DNA of 64,000 bases. Source: Bartonella doshiae NCTC 12862 = ATCC 700133 (lineage in GTDB: Bacteria > Pseudomonadota > Alphaproteobacteria > Rhizobiales > Rhizobiaceae). This document shows positions 42,324 to 50,712 of the stretch, one piece after another; position 1 is the first letter of the stretch; each line of letters begins with the position of its first letter. A model generated the notes under the pieces. The model searched no databases. It was not told the origin of the DNA and worked only from the letters and a program-made list of their open reading frames with translations. The DNA is taken from NCBI RefSeq assembly GCF_000278155.1, contig NZ_JH725094.1, positions 251,765 through 315,764 on the forward strand, written 5' to 3'. The translations under genes and the position numbers were made by a program.

Positions 42324-44744
42324 TCAGTGTGCAATTATCCCTTCACCATCACTTTCTGCTCTGATAGAAACAGGAACCGTAGAAGGTTCTGCCCACTCAA
42401 TAGGATCAGGGAAACGAACCAAAGCATGATTTAAAACTTCACTCACATGATTTACTGGAATAATTTCCATATTATTTTTGACGTCGTCAGGAATATCAAT
42501 CAAATCTTTTGCATTTTCTTCAGGAATAAGAACTTTCTTTATACCTCCTCGAAGAGCCGCAAGGAGCTTTTCTTTCAATCCACCAATTGGTAAAACACGC
42601 CCACGTAACGTGATTTCACCAGTCATAGCAATGTCTTTATGTACAGCTATCCCTGTTAATACAGAAACAATTGCGGTGACCATGGCAATTCCTGCTGATG
42701 GACCATCTTTTGGCGTAGCACCCTCTGGAACATGAACATGGATATCGCGCTTATCAAAAAGCGGAGGCTCTATGCCAAAATCAACAGCACGAAAACGCAC
42801 ATAAGACGCTGCCGCTGAAATTGATTCCTTCATAATATCCCGCAGATTCCCAGTTACAGTCATCTTGCCTTTACCGGACATCATAACACCTTCAATGGTT
42901 AATAACTCTCCACCAACCTCAGTCCATGCCAGCCCAGTAACAACACCAATTTGATTTTCCCCTTCAATCTGACCATAGCGGTAACGCTTCACACCTAAAA
43001 AATCACTCATATTATCTTCTGTAATTTTTACAGATTTTTGCTGTGTTTTCAGAATCTTTGTAACCGATTTACGCGCTATCTTCATTAATTCACGCTCAAG
43101 ACCACGAACACCTGCTTCACGTGTATAAAATTGAATAATCGATCTTATAACACCATCAGAAATGTTGAATTCTTTTTTAGATAAACAGTGGTCTTTTAAT
43201 GCTTTTGGTAAAAGATGCTGCTTAACAATCTCCATTTTCTCACATTCAGTATAGCCAGCAATACGAATAATTTCCATCCGATCCATTAACGGTCCTGGAA
43301 TATTAAGAGTATTAGCAGTTGTAATAAACATGACATCGGAAAGGTCATATTCAACCTCCAAATAGTGATCAATAAATGTACCGTTTTGTTCAGGATCAAG
43401 TACTTCTAATAAAGCTGACGAAGGATCTCCGCGGAAATCCTGTCCCATTTTGTCAATTTCATCAAGCAAAAAAAGCGGATTAGACTTTTTAGCCTTTTTC
43501 ATAGACTGAATAATTTTTCCGGGCATAGAACCAATATATGTCCTGCGATGTCCACGAATCTCTGCCTCATCCCGCACTCCTCCTAAGGAAATACGAACAT
43601 ATTCACGCCCTGTTGCTTTTGCAATCGAACGCGCAAGTGAGGTTTTTCCAACCCCAGGAGGACCAAGCAGACAAATAATCGGACCTTTTATTTTTGATGC
43701 TCTACTTTGTACGGCTAAATATTCAATAATTCGCTCTTTGACTTTTTCAAGCCCAAAATGCTCATTATTCATCACCTTTTCAGCAAAGTCTAAATTGTTT
43801 TTAATCTTCGACTTTTTTCCCCAAGGCATCGCTAATAACCAATCAAGATAGTTACGTACAACCGTCGCCTCCGCAGACATTGGAGACATACTCCGTAGTT
43901 TCCTGAATTCTGCCTCAGCTTTTTCGCGTGCCTCTTTTGAAAACTTGGTCTTTGTAATGCGTTCTTCTAACTCAGAAAGCTCATCACGACTATCATCACC
44001 GGCTCCCAACTCTTTCTGAATGGCTTTCATCTGCTCATTCAGATAATATTCTCGTTGGTTTTTTTCCATTTGCCGTTTAACGTGCGAACGAATACGTTTC
44101 TCAACCTGCAAGACAGAAATTTCTCCTTCCATGAAAGAAAGGACTCGTTCAAGACGATCACGTACAGGCAATAACGCTAATATTTCTTGCTTTTCTGCAA
44201 GCTTAATCATCAAATGAGAAGCAATAGTATCAGCAAGCTTAGAAGGGTTATCAATCTGACTAATCGCATTAACAACTTCAGGTGAAATTTTTTTATTCAG
44301 TTTTACATAATTTTCAAAATAAGCTATTACCGATCGAGAAAGAGCTTCAATCTCAACATCATTTTCTCTAAACTCTTCCGTAATAATTGCACAAGCTTGG
44401 TGATAATCTTCACTTGTAATAAATTCACTAATCCTCGCACGTGCAATCCCCTCAACCAAAACCTTCACAGTCCCATCGGGAAGCTTTAAAAGTTGAAGAA
44501 TATTAGCGAATGTACCAATATCATAAATGTCTTCCACTTTCGGATCATCATCAGAGGCGTTTTTTTGCGTCACCAATAATATCTGTTTATCAACTGCCAT
44601 TGTCTCTTCGAGAGCGCGAATCGATTTCTCTCGACCCACAAAAAGTGGAACAATCATATGTGGGAAGACAACGATATCACGAAGAGGTAAAACAGCGTAA
44701 AATTCCCCCTTTATTCCATTTGTCTTTTCATCAATATATTGCAT
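42324..44744 (-). CDS. lon: ATP-dependent protease La (Lon)
   Basis: Lon degrades damaged and selected regulatory proteins. The protein has 806 residues: the N-terminal substrate domain (VLPLRDIVVFPHMIVPLFVG), a coiled-coil linker, the AAA+ module with GPPGVGKTS (about residue 356) and the FLLDEIDKM Walker B, then the protease domain with the catalytic serine in TPKDGPSAGIAM and the lysine further on. The ATG at 44744 has GAAAGGAGAA upstream. In the usual alphaproteobacterial order clpP-clpX-lon-hupB all point the same way, as here. Confidence 0.98.
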   Translation of the reverse strand: MQYIDEKTNGIKGEFYAVLPLRDIVVFPHMIVPLFVGREKSIRALEETMAVDKQILLVTQKNASDDDPKVEDIYDIGTFANILQLLKLPDGTVKVLVEGIARARISEFITSEDYHQACAIITEEFRENDVEIEALSRSVIAYFENYVKLNKKISPEVVNAISQIDNPSKLADTIASHLMIKLAEKQEILALLPVRDRLERVLSFMEGEISVLQVEKRIRSHVKRQMEKNQREYYLNEQMKAIQKELGAGDDSRDELSELEERITKTKFSKEAREKAEAEFRKLRSMSPMSAEATVVRNYLDWLLAMPWGKKSKIKNNLDFAEKVMNNEHFGLEKVKERIIEYLAVQSRASKIKGPIICLLGPPGVGKTSLARSIAKATGREYVRISLGGVRDEAEIRGHRRTYIGSMPGKIIQSMKKAKKSNPLFLLDEIDKMGQDFRGDPSSALLEVLDPEQNGTFIDHYLEVEYDLSDVMFITTANTLNIPGPLMDRMEIIRIAGYTECEKMEIVKQHLLPKALKDHCLSKKEFNISDGVIRSIIQFYTREAGVRGLERELMKIARKSVTKILKTQQKSVKITEDNMSDFLGVKRYRYGQIEGENQIGVVTGLAWTEVGGELLTIEGVMMSGKGKMTVTGNLRDIMKESISAAASYVRFRAVDFGIEPPLFDKRDIHVHVPEGATPKDGPSAGIAMVTAIVSVLTGIAVHKDIAMTGEITLRGRVLPIGGLKEKLLAALRGGIKKVLIPEENAKDLIDIPDDVKNNMEIIPVNHVSEVLNHALVRFPDPIEWAEPSTVPVSIRAESDGEGIIAH

Positions 44745-44932
44745 AATTCTCCTTTCTGGAGCCTATGATCTATCCGCCACCAAGCTTACCCTTAAAAAAG
44801 CTCCAGCTCTCCACAATGCATGAAGTGGTAACTGCAAACATATAAATCAAGCATTATGTCGATAATATTCAGAAAGATCTACCTTCAAATGGTGTCTATT
44901 GTTACTTTTTACATTATATTTTTCTTTTAATG

Positions 44933-46207
44933 TCATGCTGATACATTTTCTTTATCTTCTGCACGTTCTGAGTAAATATAAAGAGGACGTGATTTTCCAT
45001 CAACCACATCGCTCGAAATTACAACTTTCTGAACGCCTTCAAGAGCTGGTAGCTCAAACATAGTCTCAAGAAGTATTTTCTCCATAATAGAGCGTAGACC
45101 ACGTGCACCGGTTTTACGCTCAATCGCTTTCTTAGCAATAACCCGTAAAGCGTCTTCATGAAACGCTAATTCAACATTTTCCATCTCAAAAAGACGCTGA
45201 TATTGCTTGACTAATGCATTTTTCGGTTGCGATAAAATTTGAACAAGCGCATTCACATCCAAATCTTCTAAAGTTGCTACAATAGGAAGACGACCAATAA
45301 ATTCTGGTATTAAACCAAATTTTATAAGATCTTCAGGCTCTAAATCTCGGAAAATCTCACCCACACAACGCTCATCAGGCGCTTTAACGGTAGCAGAGAA
45401 ACCTATAGAAGTTTTTTCACCACGCCCTGAAATAATCCGCTCCAAACCAGCAAAAGCGCCTCCACAAATAAATAAAATATTCGTTGTATCAACCTGAAGA
45501 AACTCTTGCTGCGGATGCTTACGCCCACCTTGAGGGGGAACAGAAGCAATTGTTCCTTCCATAATTTTTAATAACGCTTGCTGAACACCTTCTCCCGAAA
45601 CATCTCTCGTAATAGAAGGATTATCAGCTTTACGAGAAATCTTATCGACCTCATCAATGTAAACAATGCCACGCTGCGCACGCTCAACATTATAATCAGC
45701 AGCTTGAAGAAGCTTTAGAATAATATTTTCAACATCCTCCCCGACATATCCTGCCTCTGTCAAAGTAGTCGCATCAGCCATCGTAAAAGGTACATCAATA
45801 ATACGCGCCAATGTTTGTGCGAGATAAGTTTTACCGCACCCTGTTGGACCAACAAGAAGAATATTCGATTTTGCTAACTCAATATCATTGCTTTTAGATT
45901 GATGCGCAAGCCGTTTATAATGGTTATGGACAGCAACAGAAAGAACCCGCTTTGCATGCTGTTGACCAATAACATAATCATCAAGAACTGTTATGATTTG
46001 CTGTGGAGTAGGAACACCATCACGCGCCTTAATACCAGAAGATTTATTTTCTTCACGAATAATGTCCATGCACAACTCTACGCATTCATCGCAAATGAAT
46101 ACAGTAGGCCCTGCGATGAGCTTACGAACCTCATGCTGACTTTTGCCGCAGAAGGAGCAATAGAGAGTATTTTTTGATTCGCTCCCGCTATTGCCAATTT
46201 TGCTCAT
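44933..46207 (-). CDS. clpX: ATP-dependent Clp protease ATP-binding subunit ClpX
   Basis: ClpX is the single-ring unfoldase partner of ClpP. The protein has 424 residues. The N-terminal zinc domain has Cys17, Cys20, Cys39 and Cys42 (CSFCGK and CDECVELC). The AAA+ module has [15 protein letters not shown] and [13 protein letters not shown]. The pore loop is the usual GYVGED, and the ClpP-binding loop lies in the FIGRLP region. It lies about 170 bp after clpP and 190 bp before lon. Confidence 0.98.
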   Translation of the reverse strand: MSKIGNSGSESKNTLYCSFCGKSQHEVRKLIAGPTVFICDECVELCMDIIREENKSSGIKARDGVPTPQQIITVLDDYVIGQQHAKRVLSVAVHNHYKRLAHQSKSNDIELAKSNILLVGPTGCGKTYLAQTLARIIDVPFTMADATTLTEAGYVGEDVENIILKLLQAADYNVERAQRGIVYIDEVDKISRKADNPSITRDVSGEGVQQALLKIMEGTIASVPPQGGRKHPQQEFLQVDTTNILFICGGAFAGLERIISGRGEKTSIGFSATVKAPDERCVGEIFRDLEPEDLIKFGLIPEFIGRLPIVATLEDLDVNALVQILSQPKNALVKQYQRLFEMENVELAFHEDALRVIAKKAIERKTGARGLRSIMEKILLETMFELPALEGVQKVVISSDVVDGKSRPLYIYSERAEDKENVSA

Positions 46208-46379
46208 TTTATTTCCCTTTCACCATGTTCTATGAATAGCTTACCTTTCAAAGGAAGTTTTTCACAACGACAACTACAAAAACATACCTGTCACAATATC
46301 TTTAGGTGCTTCATCTATTATTTCGCGATACTTTTACAAAACTCTCTTTTTAAAGTAGTTCTTTTTTCTATAAAAACTC

Positions 46380-47012
46380 TTAATCTTTTTCTTCTTTTTC
46401 AATTTCAGCGCGATATTGTATAACATCATCAACTAAACCAAACTGTTTCGCTTCTTCTGCTGTCATAAAGTGATCACGATCGAGAGTTTTCTCAATAATA
46501 TCATAATCCTGTCCTGTATGTTGAACATAAATTTCATTTAAACGCCGTTTCATTTTTATAATATCTTGTGCATGCCGTTCAATATCTGAAGCCTGGCCTT
46601 GAAACCCCCCAGATGGCTGATGGACCATAATCCGTGCATTTGGTAATGTAAAACGGTGACCTTTCGCACCAGCCGTTAAAAGTAATGATCCCATAGAAGC
46701 TGCTTGCCCCATGCAAAGTGTAGAAACAGGAGAGCGAATAAACTGCATAGTATCATAAATTGCCATACCAGATGTTACTACACCACCTGGCGAATTAATA
46801 TAAAGGCTAATTTCTTTCTTAGGATTTTCCGCTTCTAAAAAGAGTAATTGCGCACAAACAAGCATTGCCATACCATCTTCAACAGGACCATTAATAAAAA
46901 TGATCCGCTCTTTTAAAAGACGAGAAAAAATATCATAGGCTCGCTCGCCACGATTAGTCTGTTCAATCACCATAGGAACAAGACTTAATGCTGTTTTCGT
47001 TAAATTACTCAT
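46380..47012 (-). CDS. clpP: ATP-dependent Clp protease proteolytic subunit ClpP
   Basis: ClpP is the tetradecameric serine protease that works with ClpX and ClpA. I start at the ATG at 47012 (210 residues, N-terminus [18 protein letters not shown]), nine bases from GGAA; an ATG six codons upstream lacks a good site. The catalytic triad is intact: Ser106 in GQAASMGS, His131 in IMVHQPSGG, and Asp180 in DRDHF. The order clpP-clpX-lon-hupB is conserved. Confidence 0.97.
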   Translation of the reverse strand: MSNLTKTALSLVPMVIEQTNRGERAYDIFSRLLKERIIFINGPVEDGMAMLVCAQLLFLEAENPKKEISLYINSPGGVVTSGMAIYDTMQFIRSPVSTLCMGQAASMGSLLLTAGAKGHRFTLPNARIMVHQPSGGFQGQASDIERHAQDIIKMKRRLNEIYVQHTGQDYDIIEKTLDRDHFMTAEEAKQFGLVDDVIQYRAEIEKEEKD

Positions 47013-47081
47013 GTTTTTATTTCCGTTCATATACTAAGAATCGTTCTTCACATATTTAATGCTTTTGTCCATAAAATAGCA

Positions 47082-47340
47082 TTACCCTCTTCCACAAGCT
47101 ACAATTAACGATTCTTCGAATAGGATTAAAATCCCAATGGTTAAAATAGCAATAACGCTCATTGAACAAATTATAGACATCAAAAATGCAAAAAACTGCC
47201 CAATGGTAAAAGCGTCCTTCCTAATTTTTTGAGTGATCCTTGCCTTTTTGTAAACATGCAATCCTATGAAAAATAGTTCTGTAATTAGCTCAAGGCCAAA
47301 ATATAAGAAAAATGTCTCCAGTTTTTTTCAGTCCCATCAT
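47082..47340 (-). pseudogene. Small membrane-protein gene interrupted at a 7-A run
   Basis: An ATG at 47340 overlaps the TGA of an upstream reading frame (ATGA) and opens as MMGLKK, then stops 11 codons later. If one A of the A7 run (47328-47322) is removed, the frame continues for 78 codons: LETFFLYFGLELITELFFIG, a basic loop with VYKKARITQKIRKD, then two more hydrophobic segments to a TAA at 47082. The product would be a three-helix membrane protein of about 85 residues. I do not recognise the family. It could be a pseudogene, a slippery expressed gene or a sequencing error. Confidence 0.5.
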
Positions 47341-47492
47341 AAGAAACTCTCTTGCTTTGCTTCATGTAAAAAAACATACGGTGTAGTCAATCGTGAAATA
47401 TTATCATTCATCGGTAAATACCTTAATTTCAAAATTTCCCGATAAAGCCAGTATTCTTTCCCTTTAATCAAAACAAGGCCTAAATGTGACAC
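47337..47492 (-). pseudogene. 51-codon remnant coupled to the broken membrane gene
   Basis: A GTG at 47492, just after an in-frame TAA, opens 51 codons reading VSHLGLVLIKGKEYWLYREI and on through TTPYVFLHEAKQESFL to a TGA that overlaps the next ATG (ATGA). The ATGA overlap and the protein-like composition suggest the tail of a real gene that was translationally coupled to the membrane gene. The N-terminus is probably lost. The family is not recognised. Confidence 0.4.
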
Positions 47493-47958
47493 TTAAACCT
47501 AAGCCAATTAAGGACACTCTCTGGATTTCTCCAATAACCCTAAAACGCTTTTATAATAGGATTATTGAGCGGAAAATGAAGTGCAAAATTTTCTGTTTCT
47601 ACATCATTTTTTCTTGCACATCAAACTTTATTTGTATCTTGATGAAACTCTTTGTGAAAAAATCTGCATTCAAGCAAATACTGCTCTACTGATACTTCAT
47701 CCCCACAACAAAAAAATCCGAAGATGAAACCACTGTACAACGTTATCTGCCATCAGAAAACTTAAATCAAAGCATAAATTGCTAAATGTCGTAGAATTAA
47801 TTCGCCCTTGTACAATTCAAAAACAACAGATATTTTTTACTTTTGCCCTAATTGTAAAATTCAATGTACCACTCAATTTCCATCATCGAGAACAATGATC
47901 ACTTAAGTTATCTTCTTTGTCCACTATATAAAAGCATAAATATTTTACAAACACCGAA
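47493..47958. other. Decayed spacer with a possible zinc-ribbon fragment
   Basis: This stretch before trkA has no intact gene. On the plus strand 47778-47906 is open for 42 codons and includes FYFCPNCKIQCTTQF, a CxxC-containing segment with spacing loosely like phage-type zinc fingers, but there is no start codon and the cysteine pattern does not fully match a known family. The rest is stop-rich. The region looks like a rearrangement junction, because clpP and trkA are not neighbours in related genomes. Confidence 0.45.
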
Positions 47959-49335
47959 TTAAAAATATTCCAAACTTACGCGAAATAATTGCTCCACATC
48001 ACGAACACTTTCAGCAAGAGCAAAAATAACTATCCTATCACCTGATAAAATGCGTGTATCTGCCGAAAGCTGTATTATTGTCTTATTGCGATAAATCGCT
48101 CCAATTCTCAAACCATCTGATAAATTGAGCTCCGACAATGGCTTCCCCACTAAGGAAGATGTTTGCATTACTTCAGCCTCAATAATTTCTGCCTTGCCAT
48201 TAAAAACCGAATGAACAGCACGAATACGTCCACGCCGCATTTGTTGCAAGATTTTTGATATTGTAACACCATGAGGATTAAGATAAGCATCCACACCAAC
48301 TGCGCGACTAAAATCCTGGTAAGCAACATTATTGATCAATACCATATTGGCTTTACATCCCAGTCTTTTAGCAATAATAGCACTTAAGAGATTAACCTGA
48401 TCCTGATTGGTCAATGTAATCATTAAATCAGCCTGATCAATTCCAGCATCCTGAAGAATCACTGGATCTAGCACGTTACCATATAAAACGGTTGTTTTTT
48501 CAAGTTGATCAGCAATTGCTAAAGCTCTTTCTCTCTGTGATTCTATAATTTTCAGTCTTAATTTATGGAAACGTTGTTCAATAGCCTGTGCAACATAAAG
48601 ACCAATGTGGCCACCTCCTGCAATAATCATGCGATGAGCATCCTGTTCTTTATGACCGAAAAGTCCAACTGCACGACGCATCTGATCACGAGCGGCAACA
48701 AGATAAGTCACATCACCAACGCGTAATTGTGTCTCTGAGTGCGCTACAAATACTTCTGAACCGCGTTTAATAGCAGTAACCGTCGTACGAAGATCTGGAA
48801 AAAGCTCTGTCAACTGACGCAAAGGTGTATTAATAATTGGACAATCTTCCATACATTCCAAAGCCAATGCAACGATATCATCATCACAAAAATAAAGTAC
48901 ATCTATTGCGCCAGGCAAAGCAATCCGACGCAAAACCATTTCTCCAACTTCAACTTCCGGAGAAATAACAACATCAATGGGAATATTCTCTCTAGCAAAA
49001 AGTGTTTTGTAACGCGGTTCCAAATAGGATTGTGAACGAATGCGAGCGATTTTTGTTGGAACATTGAACAGTGAGTGTGCGACTTGGCAAGCTACCATAT
49101 TGACTTCATCAAATAAAGTCACAGCAATCAACATATCAGCCTTGTCTGCACCTGCAGCCAAGAGTACCTCAGGCTGCGAACCATGACCAACAAAACCTCT
49201 TACATCCAGCGTATCACGAATCTTTGCAATTAATATCTCTTCAATATCAATAACGGTAACATCATGATTTTCGGCAGCAAGACGCTCTGCTATCCCATAA
49301 CCAACTTGTCCTGCTCCGCAAATAATAACTCGCAT
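47959..49335 (-). CDS. trkA: Trk system potassium uptake protein TrkA
   Basis: TrkA is the cytosolic NAD(H)-binding regulator of the TrkH/TrkG potassium channel. The ATG at 49335 gives 458 residues with two RCK modules. The first Rossmann motif is IICGAGQVGYGIAERL, the second MIIAGGGHIGLYVAQAI near residue 230, and each is followed by a TrkA-C domain. The start lies 4 bp beyond the ntrX stop, so the two are probably translated from one message (ntrY-ntrX-trkA), as in other Rhizobiales. The channel subunit is not in this window. Confidence 0.96.
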   Translation of the reverse strand: MRVIICGAGQVGYGIAERLAAENHDVTVIDIEEILIAKIRDTLDVRGFVGHGSQPEVLLAAGADKADMLIAVTLFDEVNMVACQVAHSLFNVPTKIARIRSQSYLEPRYKTLFARENIPIDVVISPEVEVGEMVLRRIALPGAIDVLYFCDDDIVALALECMEDCPIINTPLRQLTELFPDLRTTVTAIKRGSEVFVAHSETQLRVGDVTYLVAARDQMRRAVGLFGHKEQDAHRMIIAGGGHIGLYVAQAIEQRFHKLRLKIIESQRERALAIADQLEKTTVLYGNVLDPVILQDAGIDQADLMITLTNQDQVNLLSAIIAKRLGCKANMVLINNVAYQDFSRAVGVDAYLNPHGVTISKILQQMRRGRIRAVHSVFNGKAEIIEAEVMQTSSLVGKPLSELNLSDGLRIGAIYRNKTIIQLSADTRILSGDRIVIFALAESVRDVEQLFRVSLEYF

Positions 49336-49339
49336 AATT

Positions 49340-50698
49340 TTACGAAACTCCAAGCGCCTTAAGCTTACGATGCAAAGCTGAACGCTCCATACCTATAAAT
49401 TCAGCTGTACGTGATATATTTCCACCCAAACGCCCAATCTGCGCCTCTAAATACCTCTTTTCAAACAATTCCCGTGCTTCACGCAACGGTAATTCCATTA
49501 TACTTTCATCCGAATCCATTTGGAATCCTGGTAAAGAATCACTCACTTCAGTCGGGAGAAACTCCGTTGTTATTGGATCATCGCCATCCCGCACAAGAAT
49601 GAGAAGACGCTCAATATTGTTCCGTAACTGCCGTACATTGCCCGGCCAAGCATGCGCTTTTAAAATAGCAATAACATCATCACTAATTTCACGTGGCTTA
49701 ATACCAACTTGTTGCGATATTGTTTTTACAAAATGGCGTACAAGTTCTGGAATATCTTCACGACGCTCTGAAAGTGGTGGAACAGCAATAGGAACAACCG
49801 AAAGTCGATGAAAAAGATCTTCTCTAAAACGCCCATCAGAAATGAGGCTTTCCAAATTTTGTGCTGTTGAGGAAATAATACGAACATCTACCTTGACACG
49901 TTTTGTACCACCAACTCTCTCAAATGTCTGCCCCGTCAACACCCGAAGAATCTTACCTTGAGTCTCGCGTGGCATATCAGCAATTTCATCAAGATATAAT
50001 ATCCCCCCGTGTGCTTCCTCTAAAGCGCCAATCTTGCGCTCTCCCCCCTCCATTTCATTGCCAAATAATTCTATTTCCATTCTTTCCGGCGTGATCGTTG
50101 CTGCATTTATTGTAACAAATGGTCCATGCGAACGCGTTGAAAGCGCATGAATCGCACGAGCCACCATCTCTTTTCCCGCACCCGAAGGACCTGTAATCAT
50201 GATGCGGCTATTAGTCGGTGCTACTTTTTCGATAATTTGACGTAAATGTTTCATAGCAGTTGATGTTCCGAGCAATTCTGATGTCTCGCTCGAACGTTTT
50301 CGCAATTCTAAAAGCTCGCGTTTTAAATTTGAATTTTCAAGAGTCCGTTCTGCTACTAAAACAAGCCGATCAGCCTTAAAAGGCTTTTCAATAAAATCGT
50401 ACGCACCTCGTTTTATAGCAGAAACAGCCGTTTCAATATTACCATGACCAGAGATCATAACTACAGGAAGAGTAGGATATCGTGTTTTAATTTCATCAAG
50501 CAACGCTAAACCGTCAAGACGACTTCCTTGTAACCAAATATCCAAAAAAATAAGCTTTGGAATACGTTCACTAATTTGTGCTAATGCTTCATCAGAATTG
50601 CACGCAACACGCGTTTCATAGCCTTCATCATCCAAAATACCAGCAACAAGCTCGCGAATATCCGCCTCATCATCAACAATTAAGATATCTGATACCAT
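49340..50698 (-). CDS. ntrX: Response regulator NtrX (NtrC family, lacking GAFTGA)
   Basis: NtrX is the response regulator partner of NtrY, linked in alphaproteobacteria to nitrogen, redox and envelope control. The protein has 452 residues: receiver domain with Asp53 (LIFLDIW), AAA+ module with GPSGAGKEMVARA and a Walker B at ILYLDEIAD, and a Fis-type helix-turn-helix at the end (GGNISRTAEFIGMERSALHR). At the place where sigma-54 activators have GAFTGA, the sequence reads GNEMEGGERKIGALEEA. It therefore should not contact sigma-54 in the standard way. It lies 14 bp after ntrY. Confidence 0.95.
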   Translation of the reverse strand: MVSDILIVDDEADIRELVAGILDDEGYETRVACNSDEALAQISERIPKLIFLDIWLQGSRLDGLALLDEIKTRYPTLPVVMISGHGNIETAVSAIKRGAYDFIEKPFKADRLVLVAERTLENSNLKRELLELRKRSSETSELLGTSTAMKHLRQIIEKVAPTNSRIMITGPSGAGKEMVARAIHALSTRSHGPFVTINAATITPERMEIELFGNEMEGGERKIGALEEAHGGILYLDEIADMPRETQGKILRVLTGQTFERVGGTKRVKVDVRIISSTAQNLESLISDGRFREDLFHRLSVVPIAVPPLSERREDIPELVRHFVKTISQQVGIKPREISDDVIAILKAHAWPGNVRQLRNNIERLLILVRDGDDPITTEFLPTEVSDSLPGFQMDSDESIMELPLREARELFEKRYLEAQIGRLGGNISRTAEFIGMERSALHRKLKALGVS

Positions 50699-50712
50699 TC
50701 TATTCCCCTATC

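Noticed and set aside
47486-47692. 68-codon plus-strand frame in the clpP-trkA gap
   Set aside because: Hydrophobic and Lys/Phe-rich but with no ribosome-binding site or neighbour link; I prefer decayed spacer, though it is not excluded.
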